Part shown: in pieces, positions 14,603 through 23,013 of the stretch | Layout of the letters: every line of letters starts with the position of its first letter | How positions within the stretch are numbered: position 1 is the first letter of the stretch | NCBI GenBank assembly: GCA_030665535.1 | Contig: DAOUZU010000007.1 | Span: forward strand, 1 to 23,013 | Length of the DNA: 23,013 nt | Direction: 5' to 3' | Source: Dehalococcoidia bacterium | GTDB lineage: Bacteria; Chloroflexota; Dehalococcoidia; Dehalococcoidales; JAUXAE01 | Position numbers and translations under genes: made by a program | The notes under the pieces: generated by a model | Database searches by the model: none | Told to the model about the DNA's origin: nothing | What the model saw: the letters and a program-made list of their open reading frames with translations, nothing else

Positions 14603-15436
14603 TTACTTCCTTTTCAGTGCGACCAGCAGTGTGCCCGGGCCGCCGTGCACGCCCAGGGCTGGCCCCAGCTGGGAGATATATATGCGGTTCTTATCAATGA
14701 CAGCGGTCAGGCGTTCCTTGAGCGCTTGGGCCTCATCCGGCGCTGTGCTGTAGACAATGGCCACCTCACGGAGGCTGGGGGCGCCCTTAACATATTCAAA
14801 GAGACGTTCCAGGCCGCGGCGGCGGTTGCGGACCAGGCCGGAGGGGTGTAGCTCACCGTCCTTGAGAACCAGGAGTGGCTTCACGTTAAGCAGGCCGCCC
14901 ACCAGCGCCTTGGCCTTACCCACCCGGCCGCCCTTAGCCAGGTATTTGAGGCTGTCCAGGAGGCCAAAGGCGCGGCTCTGGCTTATGGCCGCCCTAACCT
15001 CTGCCAGCACCGCCGCAAGCCCTTGCCCAGCCTTAGCCAGCCTGGCGGCGGCCATAACGGTCAGTCCCAGGCCCATAGAAAGGGAGCCGGAGTCAAACAC
15101 CTCTATGTGGCTGCCTTCTACCAGCTCACGGCCCTGAAGAGCGGCGTTGTAGGTGCCGGAGAGCTTGGACGAAACATGGATGGAGACTATCTCGTCGCCC
15201 GGCTGTAGCAACTGGCGGTAGACAGTGGCGAAGTCGCTCGGCGACGGCTGGGAGGTGGTGGGATGGACAGGGTCGTCAGCTAACTTAGTGTAGAGTTCAT
15301 CGTGGCTGATTTCAATAATATCGCGGTAGACCTGCCGGCCAAAGCGGACATAGACAGGGACGGTACTGATGTCCAGCGCCTCGGCTATGGATGGCGGTAT
15401 GTCGGCGGTGCTGTCGGTAACGATTTTAACCGTCAT
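14603..15436 (-). CDS. DegV family fatty-acid-binding protein (FakB-like), copy 1
   Basis: A 277-residue DegV protein. Members bind a fatty acid and present it to FakA for phosphorylation to acyl phosphate. TDST at 7-10, TSQPSP at 61-66, SSKLSGTY at 89-96, DSLKYLAKGGRVGKAKALVGGLLNVKPLL-type central motif and the C-terminal GVHGGPG with His264 are all in place. So the ligand-contact residues of the family look intact. Start ATG 15434-15436; the ribosome binding site is weak, and the gap to copy 2 upstream is 21 bases, so it is likely cotranscribed with copy 2 and fakA. Chain-length preference is not readable. The split from copy 2 is deep (many substitutions), so this is not a recent duplication. 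Confidence 0.92.
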   Translation of the reverse strand: MTVKIVTDSTADIPPSIAEALDISTVPVYVRFGRQVYRDIIEISHDELYTKLADDPVHPTTSQPSPSDFATVYRQLLQPGDEIVSIHVSSKLSGTYNAALQGRELVEGSHIEVFDSGSLSMGLGLTVMAAARLAKAGQGLAAVLAEVRAAISQSRAFGLLDSLKYLAKGGRVGKAKALVGGLLNVKPLLVLKDGELHPSGLVRNRRRGLERLFEYVKGAPSLREVAIVYSTAPDEAQALKERLTAVIDKNRIYISQLGPALGVHGGPGTLLVALKRK

Positions 15437-15457
15437 AGAGCAGTTATACGCCCGGCG

Positions 15458-16300
15458 TTACTGGCTGCCCTCCAGGACGGTTACCGACAGTAAATTGGGG
15501 CCGGTATAGGTGCCTATCACCGGGCTGACGGTAGAGCGGTATATCTTCTCCTTGGGGTATATGCCGCTGATGCGCTCGAAAAGCGCTTCGGCCTGCTCCG
15601 GCGAGTTGCCATGCTCAAGGGACAGGGCCTCTATGTTCTTGATTCCGGCCACCAGGTTAACCAGGTAGTCCATCGCCGCTGCCTCGGAGCGCTTCTTGGT
15701 CAGTGGGGCTACCTCACCCTCTTTGAGGGTGAGTATAGGCTTTATTGAGAGCAGTGAGCCTAAAAGCCCCTGGGCGCGGCCGATGCGGCCGCCCTTGGCC
15801 AGATATTTAAGGGTATCAAAGGCCATAGCCGGGTGCAGGAGGGGGATTCTCTTCTTAACGGCTTCCAATAGCTCATCCATAGTGGCTCCCTTCTCGGCCA
15901 TCTTGGCGGCGGTGATGGCCAGCATCCCCAGGGCCATTATCGTCATCTGGGAGTCGATAATCTCCACGCGGCATTTCCCTTTGAGCATGCCCTTGGCGTT
16001 TAGGGCCGACTGATAGGTGCCACTGAGCTTGCCGGAGATGACTATCACCAGGATATTATCCGTCTCCTCAGCCAGCTTCTCGTAGGCTTCAAGGAAGATT
16101 GCCGGCGATGGCTGGGTGGTAGTGGGGAAGATGTTTTCCGTGGACAGACGGCGGTAGAACTCGTCGGTGGTTATTTCTACCCTGTCCAGAAAGGACTCGT
16201 GGCCGAAGCTGACGGTAAGGGGGATGACGGTAAGGCCCATCTCCTGGGCCAGGTCACTGGTGATATCGGACGTGGAGTCAGTAATTATCTTGACATTCAT
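15458..16300 (-). CDS. DegV family fatty-acid-binding protein (FakB-like), copy 2
   Basis: A 280-residue DegV protein in tandem with copy 1. TDST at 7-10, TTQPSP at 61-66, SGKLSGTY at 89-96 and DTLKYLAKGGRIGRAQGLLGSLL follow the family pattern. The C-terminal motif is GTYTGPN instead of the usual G-x-H-x-G-P-G: Tyr265 stands where the histidine is expected. That change may alter carboxylate contact or the phosphoryl transfer step. ATG 16298-16300 has a strong GGAGG about 7 bases upstream and lies 11 bases after the fakA stop, so the two are cotranscribed. It could bind a different acid from copy 1; that is inference. Confidence 0.92.
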   Translation of the reverse strand: MNVKIITDSTSDITSDLAQEMGLTVIPLTVSFGHESFLDRVEITTDEFYRRLSTENIFPTTTQPSPAIFLEAYEKLAEETDNILVIVISGKLSGTYQSALNAKGMLKGKCRVEIIDSQMTIMALGMLAITAAKMAEKGATMDELLEAVKKRIPLLHPAMAFDTLKYLAKGGRIGRAQGLLGSLLSIKPILTLKEGEVAPLTKKRSEAAAMDYLVNLVAGIKNIEALSLEHGNSPEQAEALFERISGIYPKEKIYRSTVSPVIGTYTGPNLLSVTVLEGSQ

Positions 16301-16311
16301 CGGGCAACCTC

Positions 16312-17943
16312 CTATTCAGCGGAAACGATGTAATTATAGTAGGGCTGGCCGCCATTAACAACCTCCACCTGGAGATTGGGGTAGCTCTCGCGGACGGCAC
16401 CGGCCACCTGGCCTGCCTCTTCCTCCTGGGTATCAGCCCCGAAATAGATGGTTACTACCTCTTTCTTGTCCAGGTTAACCCTGGCCATCAGCACGTTAAG
16501 TACGTCATTGGGCTTATTCTCCACGCCCAGTATGTGGCCGTCGATAAGGCCGATAGCCTGCTTCTTCTTGATAACTAGGCCGTTGATCTTGGCAGAGCGG
16601 GTGGCCCGGGTGATTTCTATGGTGGTTACGGCCGTTGTTGCCTCGGCCATGAGCCTGGCGTTGGTGTCAAAGTCGGCCTCGTAGTCAAAGGCCAGCAGGG
16701 CGGCGGCCCCCTGCGGGATGGTCTCCGTGGGTACTACCTTGATGTGCTTGCTGGTGACTGCTTCCACCTGCTGGGCGCTGAGGATGACATTCTTGTTGTT
16801 GGGCAGGATGATTACCTTATCCGAAGGAGCCGCTTCCACCGCCTGCAGGATGTCCTTGGTGCTGGGATTCATCGACTGCCCGCCGGGGACGATGGCGGTC
16901 GTTCCCAGGCTGGTGAAAACATCCGCCAACCCTTCGCCGGGGACAACGGCCACGATAGCCATATCAATGGAGGGCGTGCGGTTCTTCTGCATGGCCAGGA
17001 AGTCCTCGTGCTGTTCGTCCATATTGCGGATGCTGACGGTGCCCAGCGTGCCCAGGGAGGTTACATAGTGCAGTACATTACCGGGGTCCGTGGTGTGAAT
17101 GTGGACGCGGAGGGTGGAATCGTCACCGACGACTATCAGCGATTCCCCCTTGCTTTTCAGCTTCTTCCGCAGCCTGTCCAGATTCAGGTCCTCCCCCTTG
17201 AGCAGGAACTCGGTGCAGTAGCCGAAGGGCACCTCTTCCTCCTCCGAAACCTGTATCGGTTTGGCCGTTATCGGTATGCTGGAGGCGATAACCCGCGACT
17301 TGCGGAACTGCATCAACTGGACATCGCCCCTGAGGTAGAGCAGAGCGCCCTCCAGAAGGGTGAAAAGCCCCTGCCCGCCGGCATCAACCACGCCGGTCTC
17401 GCGCAGTACCGGAAGAAGTGAGGGGGTGTTGGCCACCGACTCGCTGGCGGCATCGGTGGCAGACTCCAGAACATCTATCACATCGGTTTTTCCGGCTGCT
17501 TTATCCCGGGCGGCCTTGGCGGCATCCTTGAGCACCGTGAGGATAGTCCCCTCCACTGGGTTGCTCAGCCCCCTGTAGGCCGTATCCGATGCTTCGGTAA
17601 GGGCTTCGGCCAGATCGGCGCCGCTAGCAGCATCCTTGCCGTCAAAACTCTTGGCCACGCCGCGCCATATCTGTGAGAGGATGACGCCGCTGTTGCCCCG
17701 GGCGCCCATCAGCGCCCCCTTGGCCATGGACTGGGCGACTATGCTAATACTCTGGCTGGGCGCACGCCCCGCTTCCTCAATACTGGAGCGCATCGTCAGC
17801 AGCATATTGGTGCCGCAGTCGCCATCGGGAACGGGGAAAACATTGAGAGCGTCGATATCCGGGGCGCTCTTTTCAAGCCAGTTAGTGGCGGCGGAGAACA
17901 TCTCCTTGAGGTTCTGTCCGCCGATGGTATCTACCTGTTTCAT
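16312..17943 (-). CDS. fakA: DhaL-domain fatty acid kinase FakA (YloV family)
   Basis: A 543-residue kinase that phosphorylates fatty acids bound to DegV/FakB partners. Counting from the GTG at 17952, the DhaL nucleotide domain has NVFPVPDGDCGTN (37-49; Asp43 and Asp45 bind Mg-ATP) and GARGNSGVILSQ (83-94). The middle domain has Cys246 in GYCTEF and His284/His286 in RVHIHT, the zinc ligands described for this family. The C-terminal domain ends in QPYYNYIVSAE, typical of the family. I chose ATG 17941-17943 because GAGGTGG is about 5 bases upstream; the in-frame GTG 17952 adds 3 residues. Two DegV genes follow directly, which strongly supports a FakAB system. The gene diverges from rpmB. Confidence 0.93.
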   Translation of the reverse strand: MKQVDTIGGQNLKEMFSAATNWLEKSAPDIDALNVFPVPDGDCGTNMLLTMRSSIEEAGRAPSQSISIVAQSMAKGALMGARGNSGVILSQIWRGVAKSFDGKDAASGADLAEALTEASDTAYRGLSNPVEGTILTVLKDAAKAARDKAAGKTDVIDVLESATDAASESVANTPSLLPVLRETGVVDAGGQGLFTLLEGALLYLRGDVQLMQFRKSRVIASSIPITAKPIQVSEEEEVPFGYCTEFLLKGEDLNLDRLRKKLKSKGESLIVVGDDSTLRVHIHTTDPGNVLHYVTSLGTLGTVSIRNMDEQHEDFLAMQKNRTPSIDMAIVAVVPGEGLADVFTSLGTTAIVPGGQSMNPSTKDILQAVEAAPSDKVIILPNNKNVILSAQQVEAVTSKHIKVVPTETIPQGAAALLAFDYEADFDTNARLMAEATTAVTTIEITRATRSAKINGLVIKKKQAIGLIDGHILGVENKPNDVLNVLMARVNLDKKEVVTIYFGADTQEEEAGQVAGAVRESYPNLQVEVVNGGQPYYNYIVSAE

Positions 17944-18076
17944 AGCTACCACCTCTGCCGCTGGTATTTTAAGCCTGCCTGAAAGCAGGTTTGCCAGGAA
18001 TGCCCGGCTATGATAACATGTATCGCTGCCATTCTATATTAAACTATTGGGCCAGTCAAAGGAGAAGCCGACCCTA
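17944..18076. promoter_or_regulatory. Divergent control region between fakA and rpmB
   Basis: For rpmB (+), TTGCCA (17991-17996) and TAACAT (18014-18019) have a 17-base spacer, with 4 of 6 matches at the -10. TATATT at 18035-18040 is an alternative -10 without a good -35. For fakA (-), TAAAAT at 17971-17966 is the best -10 candidate. A 5-bp stem CCTGC/GCAGG lies at 17974-17989. None is strong enough to call firmly. Confidence 0.35.
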
Positions 18077-18265
18077 ATGAAATGTGATATCTGCGAGAAG
18101 ACCCCACAGTTCGGTCATAACGTTAGTCACTCCAAGCGGCGGACCAACCGCTGCTTTAAGCCTAATATTCATCCGGTCACCCTCATGGTGGAAGGCCGAA
18201 AACAACGCCTCAATCTGTGCACCCGCTGTCTGCGCACCTATAACAAGCCGGCCCGGGCTTCCTAG
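18077..18265 (+). CDS. rpmB: Large ribosomal subunit protein bL28
   Basis: A 62-residue bL28, starting MKCDICEKTPQFGHNVSHSKRRT. Cys-x-x-Cys pairs occur near the start (CDIC) and in LCTRCLRT, so this is the zinc-binding form. The C-terminus RTYNKPARAS is typical. I chose ATG 18077 because the family begins there. AAAGGAG lies about 12 bases upstream. A TTG at 18047 would add ten non-family residues. It is divergent from fakA and convergent with argH, with only about 10 bases between the stops and no visible terminator. Confidence 0.95.
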   Translation: MKCDICEKTPQFGHNVSHSKRRTNRCFKPNIHPVTLMVEGRKQRLNLCTRCLRTYNKPARAS

Positions 18266-18275
18266 AAGGCACTGA

Positions 18276-19660
18276 TTACGCCCTTTCTTTTGCTTTCCGG
18301 TTGATTCTTTTCCTGGCCTCAGCCAGCGCCACCGTCACCTGTTTGGGCGCCGTGCCGCCGAAGCTGTCCCTGGCGGCCAGGGACGAATCAAGGCTTATAG
18401 TACGGACGTCCGCCTCAAAAAGGGGCGAGAAGCGCCGGTACTCATCAAGGCTTAGCTCGTTTAGCGGCCTGCCTTTTTCGGCGGCGTAGCTCACCAGTCG
18501 GCCCACTATGCCGTGGGCATCGCGGAAGGCTTCTCCCTTGCCCACCAGGTAGTCGGCCAGGTCGGTGGCCAGCAGGTAGCCCCGCCCTGCGGCGTGGCGC
18601 ATGTTTTCTCCATTGACCTTCAGTGTCTTGAGAAGTCCGCTCATAACATCAAGGGTGGGCAGCAGGGTATCCACCGTGTCAAAGAGGCCCTCTTTGTCCT
18701 CCTGCAGGTCACGGTTGTAGGCTAGCGGCAGGGCCTTCATCGTCGTCAGCATGGCCATAAGGTGGCCGTAGACCCGGCCCGTCTTGCCGCGGGCCAGTTC
18801 GGCCACATCCGGGTTCTTCTTCTGCGGCATTATACTGGAGGTGGTGGCATAGGCGTCGTCAAGCTCGATAAAGCCGAACTCGGCTGAAGACCACAGGACG
18901 ATCTCCTCGGCCAGCCGGGAGAGGTGCATCATGGTGACGCTGGCCGCCGTATGGTAATCAAGGACGAAGTCCCGATCGGCGACGGCGTCCAGGCTGTTGC
19001 GGCTTATGTAGGCGAAGCCAAGCTCTTCCGCCAGAAAGGCCTGGTCGATATCATAGACGACGCCGGCCAGGGCACCTGAGCCCAGCGGCAGGACATCGGC
19101 CCGTTTTCGGGCGCACTTGAAGCGCTTATCATCCCGGCTCAGCATCTCAAAGTAGGCCAGGAGGTGATGGGCCAGCAGCACCGGCTGGGCCGGCTGAAGG
19201 TGGCTGTAGCCGGGCAGAACAACCTCCTGGTTGGCCTGAGCCAGGTCCAGCAGCGTTCGCTGGAGGTCCTCTATGGCCTCTTTGGTCAGGTCTATGGCCT
19301 CCTTGGTAAAGAGGCGCATATCCAGGGCCACCTGGTCGTTGCGGGATCGGGCCGTATGTAGCTGGGCCGCCGCCGCGCCGGCTTTCTCCAGCAGGCGCGC
19401 CTCAATGGCCATATGGATGTCTTCCATCTCCGGCTTGAAGACAAACCTGCCCTGCTCTATCTCGGTGGCTATTTCGGCCAGGCCGGCGGTGATGGCCTCG
19501 CCGTTCTGGGCCGGTATAATTCCCTGCTTGGCCAGCATCTGGGCGTGGGCGGTGGAGCCGGCGATATCATGGCGGTAGAGGCGCCAGTCAAAGGGCAGGG
19601 ATGAGGTGTACTTGACTACTAGGCTATCAGCTTTTTTGCCCAGGCGGCCGCGAATGTGGC

Positions 19661-19664
<4 letters not shown>
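18276..19664 (-). CDS. argH: Argininosuccinate lyase
   Basis: A 462-residue enzyme of the fumarase/aspartase superfamily that splits argininosuccinate into arginine and fumarate, the last arginine step. The family signature SSIMPQKKNP is at 276-285, which contains the catalytic serine loop. HTARSRNDQV is present near residue 110-120, and GYSHLQPAQPV marks a second conserved segment. ATG 19662-19664 overlaps the argG stop by 4 bases (ATGA), with GAGGAAAG upstream, so translation is coupled to argG. A longer in-frame extension upstream is only the argG region read in another frame. Stop at 18276, ten bases from rpmB. Confidence 0.97.
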
Positions 19665-20875
<1,211 letters not shown>

Positions 20876-20906
20876 TATCAATCTACCTCAAACAGATTAT
20901 CTAACA

Positions 20907-20912
20907 ATTATA
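20907..20912 (-). promoter_or_regulatory. Possible -10 box for argGH
   Basis: A perfect TATAAT on the minus strand lies about 32 bases upstream of the argG ATG. No convincing -35 is found 16-18 bases away and no arginine-repressor-like palindrome is seen, so this is tentative. Confidence 0.4.
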
Positions 20913-20948
20913 GCTTCAAAGTCTAGTACAGGCCAGGAAATAGTTGCG

Positions 20949-21848
20949 CTAAGGCCAGACATTGTTGCGCAGGAAAAATATTATCTGGCTCTGCACTTCG
21001 GCATACTGCCACCTGTAGTAGTGCCCCGGCGCCCCTATGTAGGCCAGTATGTCCCCCGGATACTGCTGGTTCACGCCGAAAAAAGCCTCAATATTGGCCC
21101 GTATAATGGTGATGATGTCAACCTGGCTGAAGGAATCGGGGATAACGCCATTGCTCCTCAGCACCAGCGTCCTCTCCGTTGAGGCTGCGTCGTTCCAGAA
21201 AGGGGGGCCCATCTGGATGCTGAAAAGCCGCTGGTCGTCTTTTAAGATATTCATCACGCTGTCGCAGATAAGGGTGCCGTTGCTAAGGCCGGCCAGGATT
21301 ACCTTTATATTGGGGATGTGGTCGGTGAGAAACTTAACCCTGGCCGCCAGATCCCTGGATTTTGTGGGGTAATAGCCAGTGGCCAGTAAAAACTCGCTAG
21401 TACTGCCGTTTATGGTTTTAGCCGTACGCCTAAAGTTGAGTAGCAGCGGGTTCAGGCCGAGGCTCTCCAGTTCAGCCCCGATGCCATTAATAAAACCCTG
21501 GCCTTCCTCTGTTTCACTGATGGCATCCCAGCCAAAGCCGCCGGTGTTGAAGAAAACCACCACATCTTTGCCCTGAGCCGCCTGGTAGGTGGCCAGCAGC
21601 TCGGTGGCAAGTTCATCCTGTAGCTCTGCCGAATAGCCGAATATCCCCTCAGCCAGGCCGCCGGCCTCGTCTATCATTGATTGGGGAAGAGCAGACAGGT
21701 CGGGGGGTGGTAGGATGGCTTCGCTCTGACTACCTATCACGAAACTCTGGCCGGGCACCATCGGCGGCGGTGCCAGTAGGACGATAGCCAACGACAGGGC
21801 AACGATTAGGGCTATGCCAATATATACCTTGCGAGTCTGGTCGGCCAT
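20949..21848 (-). CDS. Membrane-anchored protein with a GxSxG-like motif, possible alpha/beta hydrolase
   Basis: I do not recognise a characterised family. A 299-residue protein begins with a short basic stretch and a transmembrane helix (about 10-26, IGIALIVALSLAIVLLA), followed by a proline-rich linker, so the bulk is probably outside the membrane. GLSNG at 187-191 resembles a nucleophile elbow with Ser189. His276 in GAPGHYY lies in the C-terminal part, where a catalytic histidine often sits; I cannot place the acidic partner. DVVVFFNTGGFGWD near 95-108 may be the strand and oxyanion-hole region. ATG 21846-21848 is preferred; AAGAGTGG lies about 10 bases upstream. An in-frame TTG at 21878 overlaps the argD stop (TTGA). 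It sits between argD and argG, so it may be cotranscribed with argD. No substrate is evident. Confidence 0.7.
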   Translation of the reverse strand: MADQTRKVYIGIALIVALSLAIVLLAPPPMVPGQSFVIGSQSEAILPPPDLSALPQSMIDEAGGLAEGIFGYSAELQDELATELLATYQAAQGKDVVVFFNTGGFGWDAISETEEGQGFINGIGAELESLGLNPLLLNFRRTAKTINGSTSEFLLATGYYPTKSRDLAARVKFLTDHIPNIKVILAGLSNGTLICDSVMNILKDDQRLFSIQMGPPFWNDAASTERTLVLRSNGVIPDSFSQVDIITIIRANIEAFFGVNQQYPGDILAYIGAPGHYYRWQYAEVQSQIIFFLRNNVWP

Positions 21849-21874
21849 AGGCAGCGTACCACTCTTATCCGTTA

Positions 21875-23013
21875 TCAAACTGCGGCCAGGGCTTTATCCA
21901 AGATGCCCAGAGCCTCGTCAATCTCATCCCTGGTGATATTAAGCGGCGGCATAAAGCGCAGGGCATTCGGCTTGACATCGTTGACCAGCAGGCCGCCATC
22001 AAGGCAGGCGGTCTTCAGCTTGCCGCCGATGGGGCTGTCAAACTCGACGGCCAGCAGCAGTCCCAGGCCGCGGACGCCGGTGACGAAGGGGTACTTCCCC
22101 TTGAGCCGGTTCAGCTCGTCCCTCAGGTACTGCCCCATGCGGCTGGCGTTGCCGGCGATATCGTGTTCCAGGATGAAGCTGACCACGGCATCAGCGGCGG
22201 CGCAGGCTATCGGGTTGCCACCGAAGGTGGAGCCGTGCTCGCCGGGGACAAAGACGGCCGCCTTTTCATTGGCCAGCATGGCGCCGATGGCGATACCGCC
22301 GCCCAGGCCCTTGGCCAGGGTCATAATATCCGGCTCTATGCCGTACTGCTCATAAGCAAACAGCGTCCCCGTGCGGCCCATCCCGGTCTGAATCTCATCC
22401 AGGATGAGCAGGATGCCCTTCTCGGTGCACCAGTCCCGCACCGCTTTGAGGTAGTCCTTGTCGGCTAAGTTGACGCCGCCCTCGCCCTGCACCGGTTCCA
22501 GCATCACGGCGCAGGTATTGGCCGTGGTGGCCTCTCTTATGGCCTGGATATCGTTGAAGGCGACATTGACGAAGCCGGATGGCAGCGGCGTGTAGGGCTG
22601 CTGGTGCTTAGGCTGGCCGCTGGCTGATACCATGGCCAGGGTGCGACCGTGAAAGGAACCGGTGGCGGTGATTACCTCACAGGCGCCTTCCAGGTGGCGC
22701 TTACCGTAGCGCCGGGTTAGCTTGACGGCGCCCTCGGTGGCCTCGGCGCCGGAGTTGGAGAAGAATACCTTGTCCAGGCAGCTATTCTCCACCAGTATTC
22801 GGGCCAGCTTCACTTGGGGGATGTTGTAGAAGTGGTTGGAGACCTGAATAAGGGTCTCCACCTGCCCTTGCACCGCCTTCACCACCGCCGGGTGGCAGTG
22901 GCCCAGGCTGTTGACCGCCCAACCGGCAACGAAGTCCAGATAGCGGCGGCCGGCTTCGTCCCACACCCGGGCGCCACGCCCTTTTACCAGGGTCAGCGGC
23001 ACCCTTTCTACGG
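21875..23013 (-). CDS. argD: Acetylornithine aminotransferase (5' end cut by the window edge)
   Basis: A class III PLP aminotransferase; in arginine synthesis it converts acetylglutamate semialdehyde and glutamate to acetylornithine and 2-oxoglutarate. Counting from the GTG at 23002, the PLP lysine is Lys231 in TLAKGLGGG, the cofactor aspartate Asp202 is in LDEIQTGMGRTG, and GSTFGGN is at 257-263. The frame stays open to the right edge (GTA GAA AGG precede it), so about 15-20 residues are missing. ArgD versus an ornithine or GABA-type enzyme cannot be separated by sequence alone, but argG and argH nearby favour argD. It ends in TGA, and the anchored protein follows. Confidence 0.9.
   Translation of the reverse strand, partial: VERVPLTLVKGRGARVWDEAGRRYLDFVAGWAVNSLGHCHPAVVKAVQGQVETLIQVSNHFYNIPQVKLARILVENSCLDKVFFSNSGAEATEGAVKLTRRYGKRHLEGACEVITATGSFHGRTLAMVSASGQPKHQQPYTPLPSGFVNVAFNDIQAIREATTANTCAVMLEPVQGEGGVNLADKDYLKAVRDWCTEKGILLILDEIQTGMGRTGTLFAYEQYGIEPDIMTLAKGLGGGIAIGAMLANEKAAVFVPGEHGSTFGGNPIACAAADAVVSFILEHDIAGNASRMGQYLRDELNRLKGKYPFVTGVRGLGLLLAVEFDSPIGGKLKTACLDGGLLVNDVKPNALRFMPPLNITRDEIDEALGILDKALAAV

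Noticed and set aside
14603..16300. Recent tandem duplication of the DegV genes
   Set aside because: The two proteins share motifs but differ at most positions, so the duplication is old or the copies were acquired separately.
17974..17989. CCTGC/GCAGG hairpin in the fakA-rpmB region as a terminator or riboswitch
   Set aside because: The stem is only 5 bp, with no T run and no wider conserved structure that I can see.

Overview
The window is a GC-rich bacterial chromosome segment. It is gene-dense, has housekeeping content, and shows no insertion sequence, prophage, CRISPR array, tRNA or rRNA. Gene content (radical SAM/DUF4070 protein, DUF177-rpmF-fabD-fabG-nusB-acpP, a long-form RecG, FakA with two DegV proteins, argD-argG-argH), frequent TTG/GTG starts and sigma70-type promoters fit an uncultured Chloroflexota lineage near the Dehalococcoidia. 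That placement is inference from overall similarity, not a computed phylogeny.

Layout. At 2-4570 (+): the 3' six-sevenths of mfd, then a cobalamin-binding radical SAM gene with its own extended -10 promoter, ending at a hairpin. At 4630-8044 (-): a fatty-acid/ribosome cluster read as DUF177, rpmF, fabD, fabG, then a separately promoted nusB-acpP pair. At 8059-9716: an acyl-CoA dehydrogenase (-) and a stand-alone RAM-domain protein (+) diverge from a 278-base control region. That region holds two strong promoters, each covered by a dyad with the same half-site. At 9718-14578 (-): argS, a decayed PQQ-type sugar dehydrogenase, and recG interrupted by an in-frame TAG. At 14603-17943 (-): two DegV/FakB-type fatty-acid-binding proteins and a FakA-type kinase, divergent from rpmB (+). 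At 18276-23013 (-): an arginine cluster, argD (cut by the window edge), a membrane-anchored protein with a GxSxG-like motif, argG and argH.

How the genes fit together. Lipid metabolism dominates the middle: malonyl loading (fabD), beta-ketoacyl reduction (fabG) and the carrier (acpP), fatty-acid activation (FakA plus two FakB) and acyl-CoA oxidation (acyl-CoA dehydrogenase). Elongation enzymes fabF and fabH and plsX are absent here. The arginine genes cover the acetylornithine transamination and the last two steps to arginine, with argS close by.

Most unusual features: the amber codon inside recG; the sugar dehydrogenase pseudogene with three single-base frameshifts and an internal deletion joining two similar propeller motifs; the paired dyads at the divergent promoters; a second DegV lacking the usual C-terminal histidine; and an uncharacterised anchored hydrolase-like protein inside the arginine cluster. 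I found no clear multi-gene system that is entirely new.
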